The notes under the pieces were generated by a model. It searched no databases, was not told where the DNA came from, and saw nothing but the letters and a program-made list of their open reading frames with translations. A stretch of 64,000 nucleotides of DNA from Takakia lepidozioides. Taxonomy: Eukaryota; Streptophyta; Takakiopsida; Takakiales; Takakiaceae. The stretch's first letter is position 1. Every line of letters starts with the position of its first letter. The DNA lies in the NCBI GenBank assembly GCA_030704615.1, contig CM060731.1, positions 14,322,001 to 14,386,000 on the forward strand, written 5' to 3'. Position numbers and translations under genes: made by a program. Below are positions 22,236-32,110 of the stretch, in pieces.

Positions 22236-23371
22236 CCGCAATATATGTTTTTTTGCCTTCATTGTCTAAAAGTGTACCTCCTTTTTTTTGTAGGTATATC
22301 AAGAACGTGCTCATTCCGGGAAAAAACCTCAGTAAGTACCCTGCCTTCATCGATTTGTGGACCTCTGACCCCTCTAATAGTCAGACCATGTACACGGTAG
22401 CCATCCTCAGAGACTACGGAAGATATCACCTTAAAGACTGCTGCTGGTATCTTGACATTCCCAAATCAGATTGCCCCTGGTATGAGTTGCAGACACGGAA
22501 CCAGAACGACAATGCGGAGTCTTTGGCCCCTCTCACTGACAAAGAATTGCATGAGAGGAATCTGCTGAACCTCGCTGAGAAGGAACCCGCAGCCAACAAA
22601 ACTCATGTGAGAGGGAAGGGAAAGGGAAAGGATACAAAGGACGAAGGGAAGGAGAAGGCCACCCAAGGGGAGACTGCGGGGGGTGAGGTAGCGCAGACCC
22701 CAATTGCAAACAAGGAACAAAAACGTAAGGGGAAGTTTGAGCCATACGACGCAGTGGAGCACCCATCTAGAATCCAGCGAGAATGTAAATGCGAGTTTGT
22801 CAATGATTCGTTCCTTGCCATGATGGAAAGCAGAAAATCTGGTTACACTGGAGAACCCTCTCGAACTTGGGGCAAGCTGTGTGCATTCCTTGAGTCGGTA
22901 AGCCAATTCCCACTATTTGTCTCCATTAATGTTTTCCATTTTGGATAGTTATTTAATTTTTGTCGTCTGTCTGTTTTCCGGTTTCGAAAGGGCAGTGTTG
23001 GGTCAATGGTACTTAGAAACCATATGGTGCCGACATGGTGATTGTGGACATTCCGGATGGGCTGCCAGTACCGGATATTCTACCCACAGGCACCTGCCCA
23101 ACATGGAATGCATTCGATGAGAGGTACTGGCGGTGGGTCTTTCATTTTGCAATTTTTTTTTATCGGATGCAGGGGTTATTGTAATGATCCAGTCCGTCAA
23201 TACGAAATGTCGACGGGAGCTTGCAAGCTACCTCAAGGTCTTGGGGATGAAAATCATCGAAACGTGGAATGGTGTGAACAGCCTGTACTTGACAAAGGGC
23301 GACTGTCCCGGACAAATGGTAAACGACCTGCTCTTACCTGCTTCATTTGAAGTTCAATTTCACCCCTGCAG

Positions 23372-23397
23372 AAATGAGTGCGTCAACGCACTCATTT
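23372..23397. repeat. Perfect palindrome in intron 7 of copy 2
   Basis: The 12-nt arm AAATGAGTGCGT, centre CA, and a perfect complementary arm. It contains the family core CGTCAACG. Confidence 0.92.
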
Positions 23398-24426
23398 TCG
23401 GTGGTTTCAAGCACTGCTCTTTCCAGATGATTTTTTGGGGATTCACTAATATGTGCTTCATGTTGTCTTGTGTGTAGACCCGCCTTTTTGAGGCCGTATG
23501 CCTCGTCAGAGTGCACCTGCTTCAACTCCCACAGCAGTGAAAGAGTTCAGGCTTCATGGGGGAGGTTGTTTAATCAACGATAAGTTCGATCCAGTGGTGG
23601 ACGACATGCACTACAATTACGTGGATTCCAATGTGTGCTTGCAAAAGTTCCACACCATGGAGAGGGGAAGAAGGAGAAGAGCCCATCATTTATTCAAACA
23701 ATTGTGGAGAATAGTTCCCATCCGGGGGCGCACATCGTGGACCTCACTCTTGGCACAGGTTTCACCCCGAACCTGTTGCGGTGTTTTCTTCTTGGTGCAA
23801 AATTTGATTCATCGTCCTAAGAGTACTCTGTCTTGCAGGAGCTTCGTACCATGCTTGTAAGGCAGCGGGCACACATTTGTTTGGTATGGAAGGGGATGCG
23901 GCCATTTTCAATGACCTCCTCCATAACTTGGAAGCGCCATTGCCTGCCGCCCAACAACATGAGGGTATAGTGAATGTGGAAATCAACGAAGGGGACGACA
24001 AAGTCCTGGACGACAATTTCGCATGTGAGTAAGTTATTTTTCTATAAGTATCCGATTTCTCCCACGAAAATGGCCCCCCCTTTCTCATTCATGGTGGCTA
24101 ATGCAATTGTGGTACTTTGGGTGGCAGGATATTGGAAGCTATTCCTTTGGTCGACGTCTCTTTTCTTCACAGTGACTTGTGGTGCAGCCCTCCACGTTCA
24201 TACATCCTACCCGACTACGTGGAGGCCATTGCTCGTCAACACAGTTTCATGTTATCTCCCCCATGTGCTCGGAAGCACAACAGGCACCTCGGAGCTCGGG
24301 TTTACGTCGATGATACAGCACAAGTTTCAGGGGATAGTTCTAGTGACTGAAATGCCAGTTTCATCATTTAGGGGGGTCTCCTGATGTTCAGAGTTTCAGA
24401 CATTCTGTGTCCCTCCAAAACTTTGT

Positions 24427-24432
24427 AATAAA
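24427..24432 (+). terminator. Poly(A) signal AATAAA after copy 2
   Basis: AATAAA lies 77 bases downstream of the copy 2 stop codon, followed by a TTTGTTGTAATG-type U/G-rich stretch. The position fits a plant polyadenylation signal. Confidence 0.45.
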
Positions 24433-24648
24433 ATTTGTGCCTGTTTGTTGTAATGTCGTTAAAAGATGGTTTCTCATTTTCATGGCGTGTATGCATTTAC
24501 AACAGTGGCTTCTATGCACTTCATACAGTGGACAGTTATATCCTGGCTTGTAGGCTTTGATTGTAATGTACAGCAAATAGCTGTTTATTTGAGTCTCTCA
24601 TTCGCATCATTCTGGAAATGTGCATTTCAAAAGGTTTAAGGTGCACGC

Positions 24649-25041
24649 CTAGGGGATGATGTTTGTATTGACTCTCGGGTCCAACGCAAGTTCAAAGGCA
24701 GCCTCCTGATGCCTAACATTGGTTATGGGTCAAACAAGGAGACAATGCACCTAGGGGATGATTTGTGGACTCTCGGGCTCAACGCAAGTTCAAGGGCAAC
24801 ATCCTGATGCGTAACATTGGTTATGGTTCAAACAAGAAGACAGTGCATCTAGTGGATGATGTATGGACTCTCGGTTTCAGCACAAGTTCAAATGCGGGAT
24901 CCTTATGCCTAACATTGGTTATGGGTCAAACAAGAAGACAAGGCACCTAGGGGATGATTGGTGGACTCTCGGTTTCAGCGCAAGTTCAAGGACAACATCC
25001 TCATGCCTAATATTGGTTATGGGTCAAACAAGAAGACAAGG
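24649..25041 (+). repeat. 98-bp tandem repeat, four units
   Basis: Units start at 24649, 24751, 24849 and 24947, each at CTAG(G/T)GGATGAT, and share CTAACATTGGTTATGGGTCA. Lengths are 102, 98, 98 and 95 bp. Since 98 is not a multiple of three, the open frames across it are not a protein repeat. It lies just downstream of copy 2. Confidence 0.9.
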
Positions 25042-25358
25042 TAGACGTTTTGTCGATTTCTGTTACACAATGTTGAAAGACCCGGAATTCCTCCTCATGC
25101 ACAAACGAGAGCCAGATTGATTTTGTATGTTGTTGTATAATGGTCCTGATGAAAAACCATGAAAGTTGCAGTGCTCTCGTAAGATACATGAGCACATTTC
25201 TACCTCACTGGCAAGGGCCGCAATACGCATTAGAGTCCAAACCATGTTTAGCGTGGTCAGGTGGTGCGTTGCAGGAAGTATAGTGCTGAAATGGCTCACA
25301 ATGTGTCGACACTGAAGAGGACAGCTAAAGAGGAGCATATTGCACACCAGAATGTTGC

Positions 25359-26203
25359 CACTACAACATATTGCGGTATTTATGACTGTATATATGACTA
25401 TTCTGCAGTCATAAATGGTACATATGACTTCTATGACTGTAAGTCGTGCAAACCAAGTGAATACAATGAGTACAAGATGGTACGGTCCGGATGACTACAG
25501 TTAGATGAACCAAGTGATATCTCTCACTGCAGTCATATATACCATCATACTGCAGTCGCAGCTGCCGAGCCACGTGGCGAGGCGCAATTGATTAAAAATT
25601 AAATTAAATTTCAAAAACTAAAACAATTAAAAACATATGTCGGACGCCGCGTCGCACCGCATTGTGCCACGCATAATGTATTTTATAATAATGAAAAAAC
25701 CACGTGGAGCCCATCTAGGCTACCACGTGCTATCCCTAGCTCGCCTACTAACCCTAGGACCATCTTATCCATTTGATTGTACTTAGAGGAGTTTGAACCT
25801 GCAACCTCTTTACTATAAGAATTATAGTTCACTACCTGCTAACCAATACACCATTAGTCATTCATGTGATCATATGGTGTTTTAATTGTATTATACACAC
25901 CAAATTACATAATCCCCAGTAGTCATCATGACTATGTAATCTCATCCATGTACACTGTAGTCATGGAAATGACTATGAATGGTGAGCTAAATCTGGTCAA
26001 TTGTCATTGACCAGCCTTCCGCCCATTCCGGAGCCATGTAGTCATACAGACGACTACTTAGATAGTCGTTTATATGACTACAGTCGTATGAACGACTGCG
26101 GGAGGTCAATTTCATATAAAAACATGGTACAGTCATGGTCAAAGTCAAGAAAACCGTGACTACCATGGTTTGGCAGTCATAACTACCGCGATCTGTTGTA
26201 GTG
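25359..26203. mobile_element. CACTA-like element B (845 bp, non-autonomous)
   Basis: The left end reads CACTACAACATATTGCGGTA and the right end (reversed) CACTACAACAGATCGCGGTA, giving a 30-bp terminal repeat. Its left subterminal region matches the right end of element A inverted, and its right end matches the left end of A, so B is a small inverted relative. It contains many CAGTCAT/ATGACTG words, a long AT-rich centre and no gene. The 3-bp flanks are TGC and TGT, so a duplication is imperfect or mutated. Confidence 0.7.
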
Positions 26204-26429
26204 TGTAGTAAGCACTCGGACAAAGTCGCAAAATGAAAGATCACTCTCACATCTGCTGTGTTGTCTTTTTCTATGTTGCTGTCATCTGTCTACATTTCCC
26301 CAAATGCCAGACATTCATTAAATCTTATCAAGTGCTTCATGATGGATTTTAGGTACAATTTCTAATGTTTGTGCAAACAACATTGATCGTTGTGCTTGGT
26401 GTTCATAAATGTTAGAATGACATCCTCGC

Positions 26430-27020
26430 TCAATATTCATCCACTCTATCGTCCATTCACGATATTTCATCCACATTTGTCCACAACTATTCATCCCCAT
26501 TCATCCATACTCGCAGTGTCCCATCCACATTGGCTCTGCTTCACCCTCATTAACTTATCCACAACCATTCTAGACTGATGACAACAACATAAAATACCAA
26601 ATTAGCATGGCATTAAATCATTTGAGGACCATTGTAGACTGATGACCTGGACATTAATACATCCACAACCATTTCAGTCTCTACAAACACTATCATTCTG
26701 CAACATTCACCAACATTCAACTCTCTTCTGCACCTCGTCTCGTCGCCCACACATGGTTCTCTGTCTGCCAAATGCGCAATCCGCGGCTATAGACCCCCCA
26801 TTTGCCTCTTCGGTCCGCGGTTATAGGGCCATGCCTATGAAAATGATGTGGCATGACACGACGTGGCGTCGGGCACGCTGGCGAGGTCGGCTGACGTGGC
26901 GTCAGACCCGTCAGCCAACGTGGCAATAACTGATGATGTGGCGTGAGCCCGCCTATGCTCACGCGCTCTCACGCTCACGCTCTCACGCTCACGCTCTCAC
27001 ACTCACGCGCTCTCACGCGG
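26430..27020 (+). repeat. Composite repeat block X1
   Basis: Consists of ATTCATCC-rich DNA (26430-26740), two CCGCGG(T/C)TATAG motifs (26781, 26815), CACGTCA/TGACGTGGC words, and a (GCTCACGC)n-like array at 26955-27015. Related blocks occur at 28236-28470 (same orientation), 31505-32110 (inverted) and 41780-41960. No coding capacity. The class of element is not recognised. Confidence 0.6.
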
Positions 27021-27054
27021 AAGCATCCCCCCCATTGGCCTGTCACGAATTCGG

Positions 27055-27965
27055 CCTGCCAACACTCCTGCTTATGTTGGGCATTTCGACGTTTGGGGAG
27101 GAGGTCTACACATAGACCCAAATTGCGACCCAGTTGAATCTGATGTTGTTCACAACTATGTGGATGCGTCCCAGACTCTGAAAAAAACTGGAGGAATTCC
27201 ATGGAGAGGTGCCCGAAAGGAGTCGCCCGCGTTCATGCAGACCTTCATTGAGACATGCAGCCGGCATGGTGGCAAAATGGTTGACCTCTCCATGGGCACA
27301 AGTGCATGCCGAAACTCTTCTCCATTCTTCGTTGCACATGTTCCTCTCCTGTTTTGGCTTGTGACATGGTTTTGTGCTTTCATTCGCTATCCTGCAGGGG
27401 CTTCGTTCCATGCCTGCAAGTGTGTAGGAAGACATCTTTTTGGGTTTGAGGGGGACGAGGAGCTTTACTCTCGGGTCATCGCTCCACTCTATGAGGGATC
27501 CTCGCATTCGACCCAGACTGAGAAGATTGTGGAGGAGCAGGATCTGCAAGAGCCGGATGCTCTAGATGTGGATTGGGATTTTTCATGTGAGTAAGTGCTT
27601 GTTCTTTTGTGGCAACTCATAGATCCCATGACGGATCCTGTTGGCGTTCCTTTTTGTGGCTGAAGTTTGGCTTCTAGAGTATTTAAGAAGTTTACTCATT
27701 ACTGTGTGGTTGCACGAGTCATATGACGCCACGGTTTCTGTCGTTCTTTGCCAACCCGGATTTTTTCCCAAGTCCTCCAGCACAATTTCATTTGCCATCT
27801 TATGCGGAGGCTGCGGCTAAGGAGTATAGTCTGCTGGCATCTCCCCCTTCTCTGCTTCACGAAAGACATGGTTTTCAGCAGAGCAGGGCTAGCATCTTTG
27901 TGGATAGTTCTACCTTCGTCCTGAACAGTGCGTCTTGTAGTAGTGGATCTTCTTTGTCCGAATGA
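27055..27965 (+). pseudogene. ParB/DNA-methyltransferase-like family, copy 4 (3' exons only)
   Basis: Matches exons 8-10 of copy 2. Exon 8 (about 27055-27294) has WGGGLHIDPNCDPVE, HNYVDASQTL and KESPAFMQTFIETCSRHGGK with motif I-like MVDLSMGT. Exon 9 (27398-about 27591) has ASFHACKCVGRHLFGFEGDEEL. Exon 10 (about 27718-27965) ends in SLSE with a TGA stop. Exon 8 is open in one frame here although it is frameshifted in copy 2. There is no 5' part; homology begins right after block X1. It may be the missing end of copy 3, separated by an inversion. Confidence 0.6.
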
Positions 27966-28235
27966 ATCGATTCTTGTGAAGGGTTTGTTTAAAAACAACG
28001 AGTTCACCTGTATGCCTTCTTTATGATTGGATGTGAGCCTCTCTCTCAACCTTGTATAACTGGGAAAATGACATGTGGTCCTTCTCAATCAACAAAACAA
28101 TGTGGACTCAAAGTTTGCAATATACACTGCACCCGACATAATTGATTTTCAAGCAAGACAAGCATGGTTTCATGGATTTCGGAGCTCAAGGGTTTTGGGA
28201 GCTACCACTACAAACAACTATCTATTCTTTCATTT

Positions 28236-28470
28236 ATGTCATTCATCCACCTCTCATTCGTTATACAGACATTCATCCGACATTCATCCCTCATTCATCC
28301 AAACAACATCCATATCCGACCTTGTGATACTGGCCACTCTGCACAGTAATAGGTCTTCTAAATCGACTGGACGTCCGCGGTTATAGGTAGGCAGGTCCTC
28401 AAGCTGAGCAGATTTCTGCTCACGCAATTTTCTGCTCGCGGGATCTGCGCACACAATAGCATCCCCCCCC
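28236..28470 (+). repeat. Composite repeat block X2
   Basis: Shares CATTCATCC words, CCGCGGTTATAGG (28375-28387), GCTCACGC and the run GCATCCCCCCC with block X1, in the same orientation. It lies about 270 bp after copy 4. Confidence 0.55.
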
Positions 28471-28473
28471 AAG

Positions 28474-28700
28474 GTGGGTGCATTTGAGGATGCAAAGCAA
28501 GGAACTTATGTGTACTCTGCTTATGTACTGGGTGTGGCAGGGAGGCTTTGGAGATTGTGAATGGGTGATGCCTGATAGGTGAACCTCATGTGTATTCTGA
28601 TGTTTGTGCCAGTCTTTGAGCACTGAAAAAGTGCAGATGGATCTGTATGTATTTGTAAGCCTATACGTTCCGATGTGAGGTTCTCTGGTTTTATGACAGG
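28474..28700 (+). pseudogene. Small PPR-like relic
   Basis: GGTGGGTGCATTTGAGGATGC resembles the CGCIEDAK coding words of the PPR fragments at 14-15 kb. The following bases fit a decayed PPR only loosely. Confidence 0.25.
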
Positions 28701-28981
28701 AACAAAACAATTGTGAGCAGGAAGTGAAGGGTCATCTCCTATTGGAATTCCTCAATCAGCATAGCTGGGCTTGAATCAAACATCAATGGACCAGGCCTTT
28801 CGTCTTCACTAGGTGTTGTTGCTAAAAAAATAACCAATTGTGAGAGGGTCCCTAATCGAATGATGCTTCTAGGTACAGGTGAAGTAGAGGAATATAACAT
28901 AATATTACATCGCACTTTGCACCTAACTTCCCAACAAAACGGCGTAGCATCAACCTTGGTCTGAGAGAGAAAGCCACAGTT

Positions 28982-28989
28982 CTCTATAT
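28982..28989 (+). promoter_or_regulatory. TATA-like box upstream of the 29116 ORF
   Basis: CTATATAG lies about 130 bp upstream of the ATG. A (CT)n tract at about 29079-29094 follows, which is common in plant 5' untranslated regions. Confidence 0.35.
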
Positions 28990-29115
28990 AGATTAGCGTG
29001 ATTAAATTTAAAGTCGCACTCTTAGGGTTTCATTCTCCTCAAAAACCCACCGATATATACTTTCAGCTGCACCCGCCTCTCTCTCTCTCTCTCTGCACCA
29101 TACATACAAACAACC

Positions 29116-29820
29116 ATGTCAACGTCGGAAATAGCCGACACAATAGACATTGTAACGGACCAACAAATCCAGGAAATAACCCACCAAGACATGACAAAAG
29201 AGAAATACGACAGTTTCACGTCCAATGACCATCATGTCCTAAAGGTGGGGAACACATGGAAGCGCCTGCCCTATAGTACAAACTTCCACAACGCCTTGTG
29301 GAACGTCCCTTCGGACCATGAAGAAATAGCAATCTTCGTAGGTATTGCAAAATTCCCCTACCTTGGCAAAACCGGGAATGACAGATTCGTGACTTTCGCC
29401 GAAGAACTAAAAGACGCAAAATTCACAATATTGATAGAAGAGAACCATTTCCTGTTCGACTACGCAAATACAATAACGGAATGGTCCGATAATTGGAGGA
29501 GGAGAGGCGAGGACATGAGGTGGATGGGTGGAAACAACATGAGCTTCATGAAAAAGCTCCTAAAAACTAAAGCAAACAACTCTGGCTCGACGTCCGGTAA
29601 CAACAAACGTCAAAAAACAAACAACGACGAGATGTACAATACAATAGAAGTCCTTAACGAAAATGGCCAAAAAATGGATGGAGAATCCGTATGTTCAGGG
29701 CATCTCGTTGCAGTCAAGTGTAACATCCGATATTGGATGAATTTCCGTCACAAGAAACACGGGCTTTCATTCCAACTAAAAGGGGTCAAACTGTTGGCCA
29801 AAGCACGACAGGAGACATAG
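29116..29820 (+). CDS. Hypothetical 234-aa protein, intronless, A-rich codons
   Basis: An uninterrupted frame from ATG 29116 to TAG 29820 with TATA and CT-rich leader sequence upstream. No family is recognised with confidence. The N-terminal half has VLKVGNTWKRLPYSTNFHNA and AIFVGIAKFPYLG. A charged, N/K-rich middle (NNSGSTSGNNKRQKTNND) may be a nuclear signal or linker. The C-terminus (HLVAVKCNIRYWMNF…HGLSFQLKGVKLLAKA) recalls the last strands of OB-fold single-stranded-DNA-binding proteins of large DNA viruses and replicating elements; this is a weak resemblance. Codons are rich in ACA, ATA, AAA and CAA, unlike the neighbouring genes, hinting at foreign origin. Intact and isolated among transposon debris. 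Confidence 0.55.
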   Translation: MSTSEIADTIDIVTDQQIQEITHQDMTKEKYDSFTSNDHHVLKVGNTWKRLPYSTNFHNALWNVPSDHEEIAIFVGIAKFPYLGKTGNDRFVTFAEELKDAKFTILIEENHFLFDYANTITEWSDNWRRRGEDMRWMGGNNMSFMKKLLKTKANNSGSTSGNNKRQKTNNDEMYNTIEVLNENGQKMDGESVCSGHLVAVKCNIRYWMNFRHKKHGLSFQLKGVKLLAKARQET

Positions 29821-30310
29821 TCAAACGACGACTATTGGAGCAAAAGCATAGCTTGGTAGAGCTTAAATTAGACACATCTAAACGTTCCATGTCAGGGCCA
29901 CCATATTTTATAAAGACCGTCCTCCTTCTCCTCTTTAAAAAGTCTACATTTTGTCCCAATGCATGCTCACAACGGATAATAAAAAAATACTGATTTATCA
30001 TAGTCCAAATCTACTTGTTGTACCAAGACGACCCATGGAAAACCCCAACCCCCCCCCCACCAATCGGAACTGCGTGACCGACATTTTGGCAGGCTGCATG
30101 ATCCGTACTCTACGATCCTCGAGTATGGCCATCCGTCCGGACGTCCTTCTCAAAAGTCGTCGCTAGTAGTGCGGAACAACGCGAAGCCCTAGTATATAAA
30201 AAAAAACTACAGTTTGTTGACAGGGAGGAGGTTGTGGTTTGGTGGTAGATCGATGCTGATGTGGCTATGTAGGTCTAGGGTTCCATTCCCTGAACATGCT
30301 TCCTTTGGTA

Positions 30311-30472
30311 GGCGGTGACTACAACTACTTACATGGAGGTGATATATAACTACTCTCATGTAGGTGGTAGTTTCAGCTTGGTTTTGCAACGCGGTGACTA
30401 CAACTACCTACATGGAGGTGGTATGTAACTACTCTCATGTAGGTAGTTTCAGCTTGGTATTGCAACTACCTT
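30311..30472 (+). repeat. Tandem repeat, two 80-bp units
   Basis: Two units beginning GCGGTGACTACAACTAC and ending near CAGCTTGGT(T/A)TTGCAAC, with self-complementary TACAACTAC…GTAGTTGT words. AT-rich flanks. No gene. Confidence 0.8.
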
Positions 30473-30939
30473 CATGTAGAAAATCCTTAAACTACCTGCG
30501 TGGAGGTAGTTGTAAATATCATATGCCAAAAAAATTCGAAGTCCTGGACGCATGAAGGTAGTTTGTTCCTATATTAATGAGACGGCGGGCCCCATCGTCT
30601 CACCAGCCTCATTACGAGGGGCCACACAAAATTCTGAGCCATATGTTATTATTAGGAGCCATATGTTATTGTTGTGAGGCTGGCTCCCACACATCCATGC
30701 TATAGTAATCTATGAGCCTTGAGGCATATTACTATTGTTAACATGTTTCAGAATTGATATTGAAGAATGGAACTCAATTTCTATTTTAATTCTTATGTTA
30801 AATGAGCAATAATATTCATGGTACTTTTTGAAGGAATGTGTCCTAAAATAAAATTCATTATTAGGATTTAATTTTATTTCAGCCAAAAATAATTTTATCC
30901 TTAATTAATCTTAATTTTCTAATTTATTTAATAAATTAA

Positions 30940-31095
30940 CTAGGACCCGGATCCGAACCCGTGAACCCGCTAATATTTTCCAATAACTACCCGGACCCTG
31001 CTGAGTCCGTGTTGAGAAACCCGGACCCGAACCCGGATCCAGACCCGGACTAGGCTCCAAAAAAATACCCAAACCCGAACCCGGCGGGTTCCTTA
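30940..31095. repeat. ACCCGG/ACCCGA simple repeat
   Basis: Irregular runs of GAACCCGGACCC-type hexamers. The long minus-strand open frame across it (proline, glycine, serine) is an artefact of the repeat. Confidence 0.75.
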
Positions 31096-31504
31096 AAAAG
31101 GCACAACCATAGTATAGAGCATGATATATATTGCCCCTAGTATCGTATTGCCTGGGCATTGGCCACCCTACCTACCAGCCAGGTAGGACCTACCCGGGTT
31201 GATATCAGTATTGATACCCGGGTTGGACCCAACGTTTTTTTTTCATTTAAGAACTTGAGCCATGTTGGCTCCTGGCTGGCCTATGAGGAAGATCAATTGG
31301 CGACTCTGTGGCATGTGATCTCGAACCGGTGGCTACTGTCAAGAATGTTTGATGAGTTTTATGCGAACTCAACTCATGTAGTGTTCGGTTTGTGGGAGCG
31401 ACAAGGGAGGTAATTTTTTCCAAGTAACAACGACACTGCATATTGCAAAGCCTAGCACAACTCTGTCACATGGATACAATCCATTGACAAATATGACTAA
31501 TCTT

Positions 31505-32110
31505 GTCCAAGATCAGCAACTCTGCTCAAAGCCTCAGGGATGCCTCGGCGTGAGCCTGGTCACGTGAGCGCGTGAGCACAACTGCGCTCACGCCACGTCA
31601 CCTTGCGCAAATGCCACGTCACGGGGCTCACTCCACGTCATCACACGTGAAGGCCGCGTCACCACGCGCCCAGAAAGAAGTGGAGTGTATTCCCGCGGAT
31701 TGGCACCCTTTACCGCGGAAACAAGCTGGACGACATAATAAAAGGCATTGAATAAAGGATGGATGAATGTACAGTTGGATGATAAACAGATGGATGAGTG
31801 TGAAAAATGAATGTAGATGGATGAATGAGGGATGGATAAGAGTAAAATGGATGAATGTATAATGGATGTTGAGCAATGACAAAAATTCATGACAGGAAGA
31901 TGCATGACCAAAACTTTTGACAAATGCACAACGTATATGAAATGAGTGTGGAAGGTTTGTGGGGTGGATTAAAGAGTACAGAGGATGAATGTACAATGGA
32001 TGTTGAACAAAGGAAAAAATTCATGAATGGAGCACGCATGAATACACTGTAGATGAATGCACAATGGATACGAGAAGAGTCAGGGAGGTTTGTGAGATGG
32101 ATTCATACAT
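31505..32110 (-). repeat. Composite repeat block X3 (inverted relative to X1)
   Basis: Read on the minus strand it has ATTCATCC-rich DNA first (32110-31740), then two CCGCGG motifs (31715, 31695), CACGTCA words and GCTCACGC words to 31505, the same order as X1. It begins about 430 bp beyond the last exon of copy 3. Confidence 0.6.

Larger units (their letters stand above)
19297..24350 (+). pseudogene. ParB-like plus N6/N4 DNA-methyltransferase-like gene, copy 2 (most complete)
   Basis: Ten exons can be traced: 19297-19614, 20203-20801, 20893-~21085, 21170-21605, 21691-21913, 22294-22897, ~22991-23322, ~23478-23758, 23839-~24031, 24129-24350. Exon 2 holds a ParB-like domain (IPLCRLISMPFVRPAL…; signature GNHRLLAW at 20656-20679). 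Exon 6 ends in a charged linker (KGKGKDTKDEGKEK). Exon 7 has a motif IV-like VIVDIPDG (23041-23061) and FFLSDAGVIVMIQS. Exons 8-9 have the motif I-like IVDLTLGTG|ASYHACKAAGTHLFGMEGD. This IV-then-I order is that of permuted beta-class DNA methyltransferases. The acidic N-terminus (STPKGKNVVEEE) has a TAG at 19383. A TGA lies at 20566, and frameshifts occur in exons 4, 7 and 8. The family resembles phage ParB-methyltransferase proteins; the substrate is unknown. An AATAAA lies 77 bases past the stop. Confidence 0.6.

Noticed and set aside
24765-25120. Repeated short protein across the 98-bp minisatellite
   Set aside because: The unit length is not a multiple of three, so the apparent peptide repeats change frame; a by-product of the DNA repeat.
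30911-31159. Minus ORF rich in Pro and Gly
   Set aside because: Generated by the ACCCGG/ACCCGA simple repeat.
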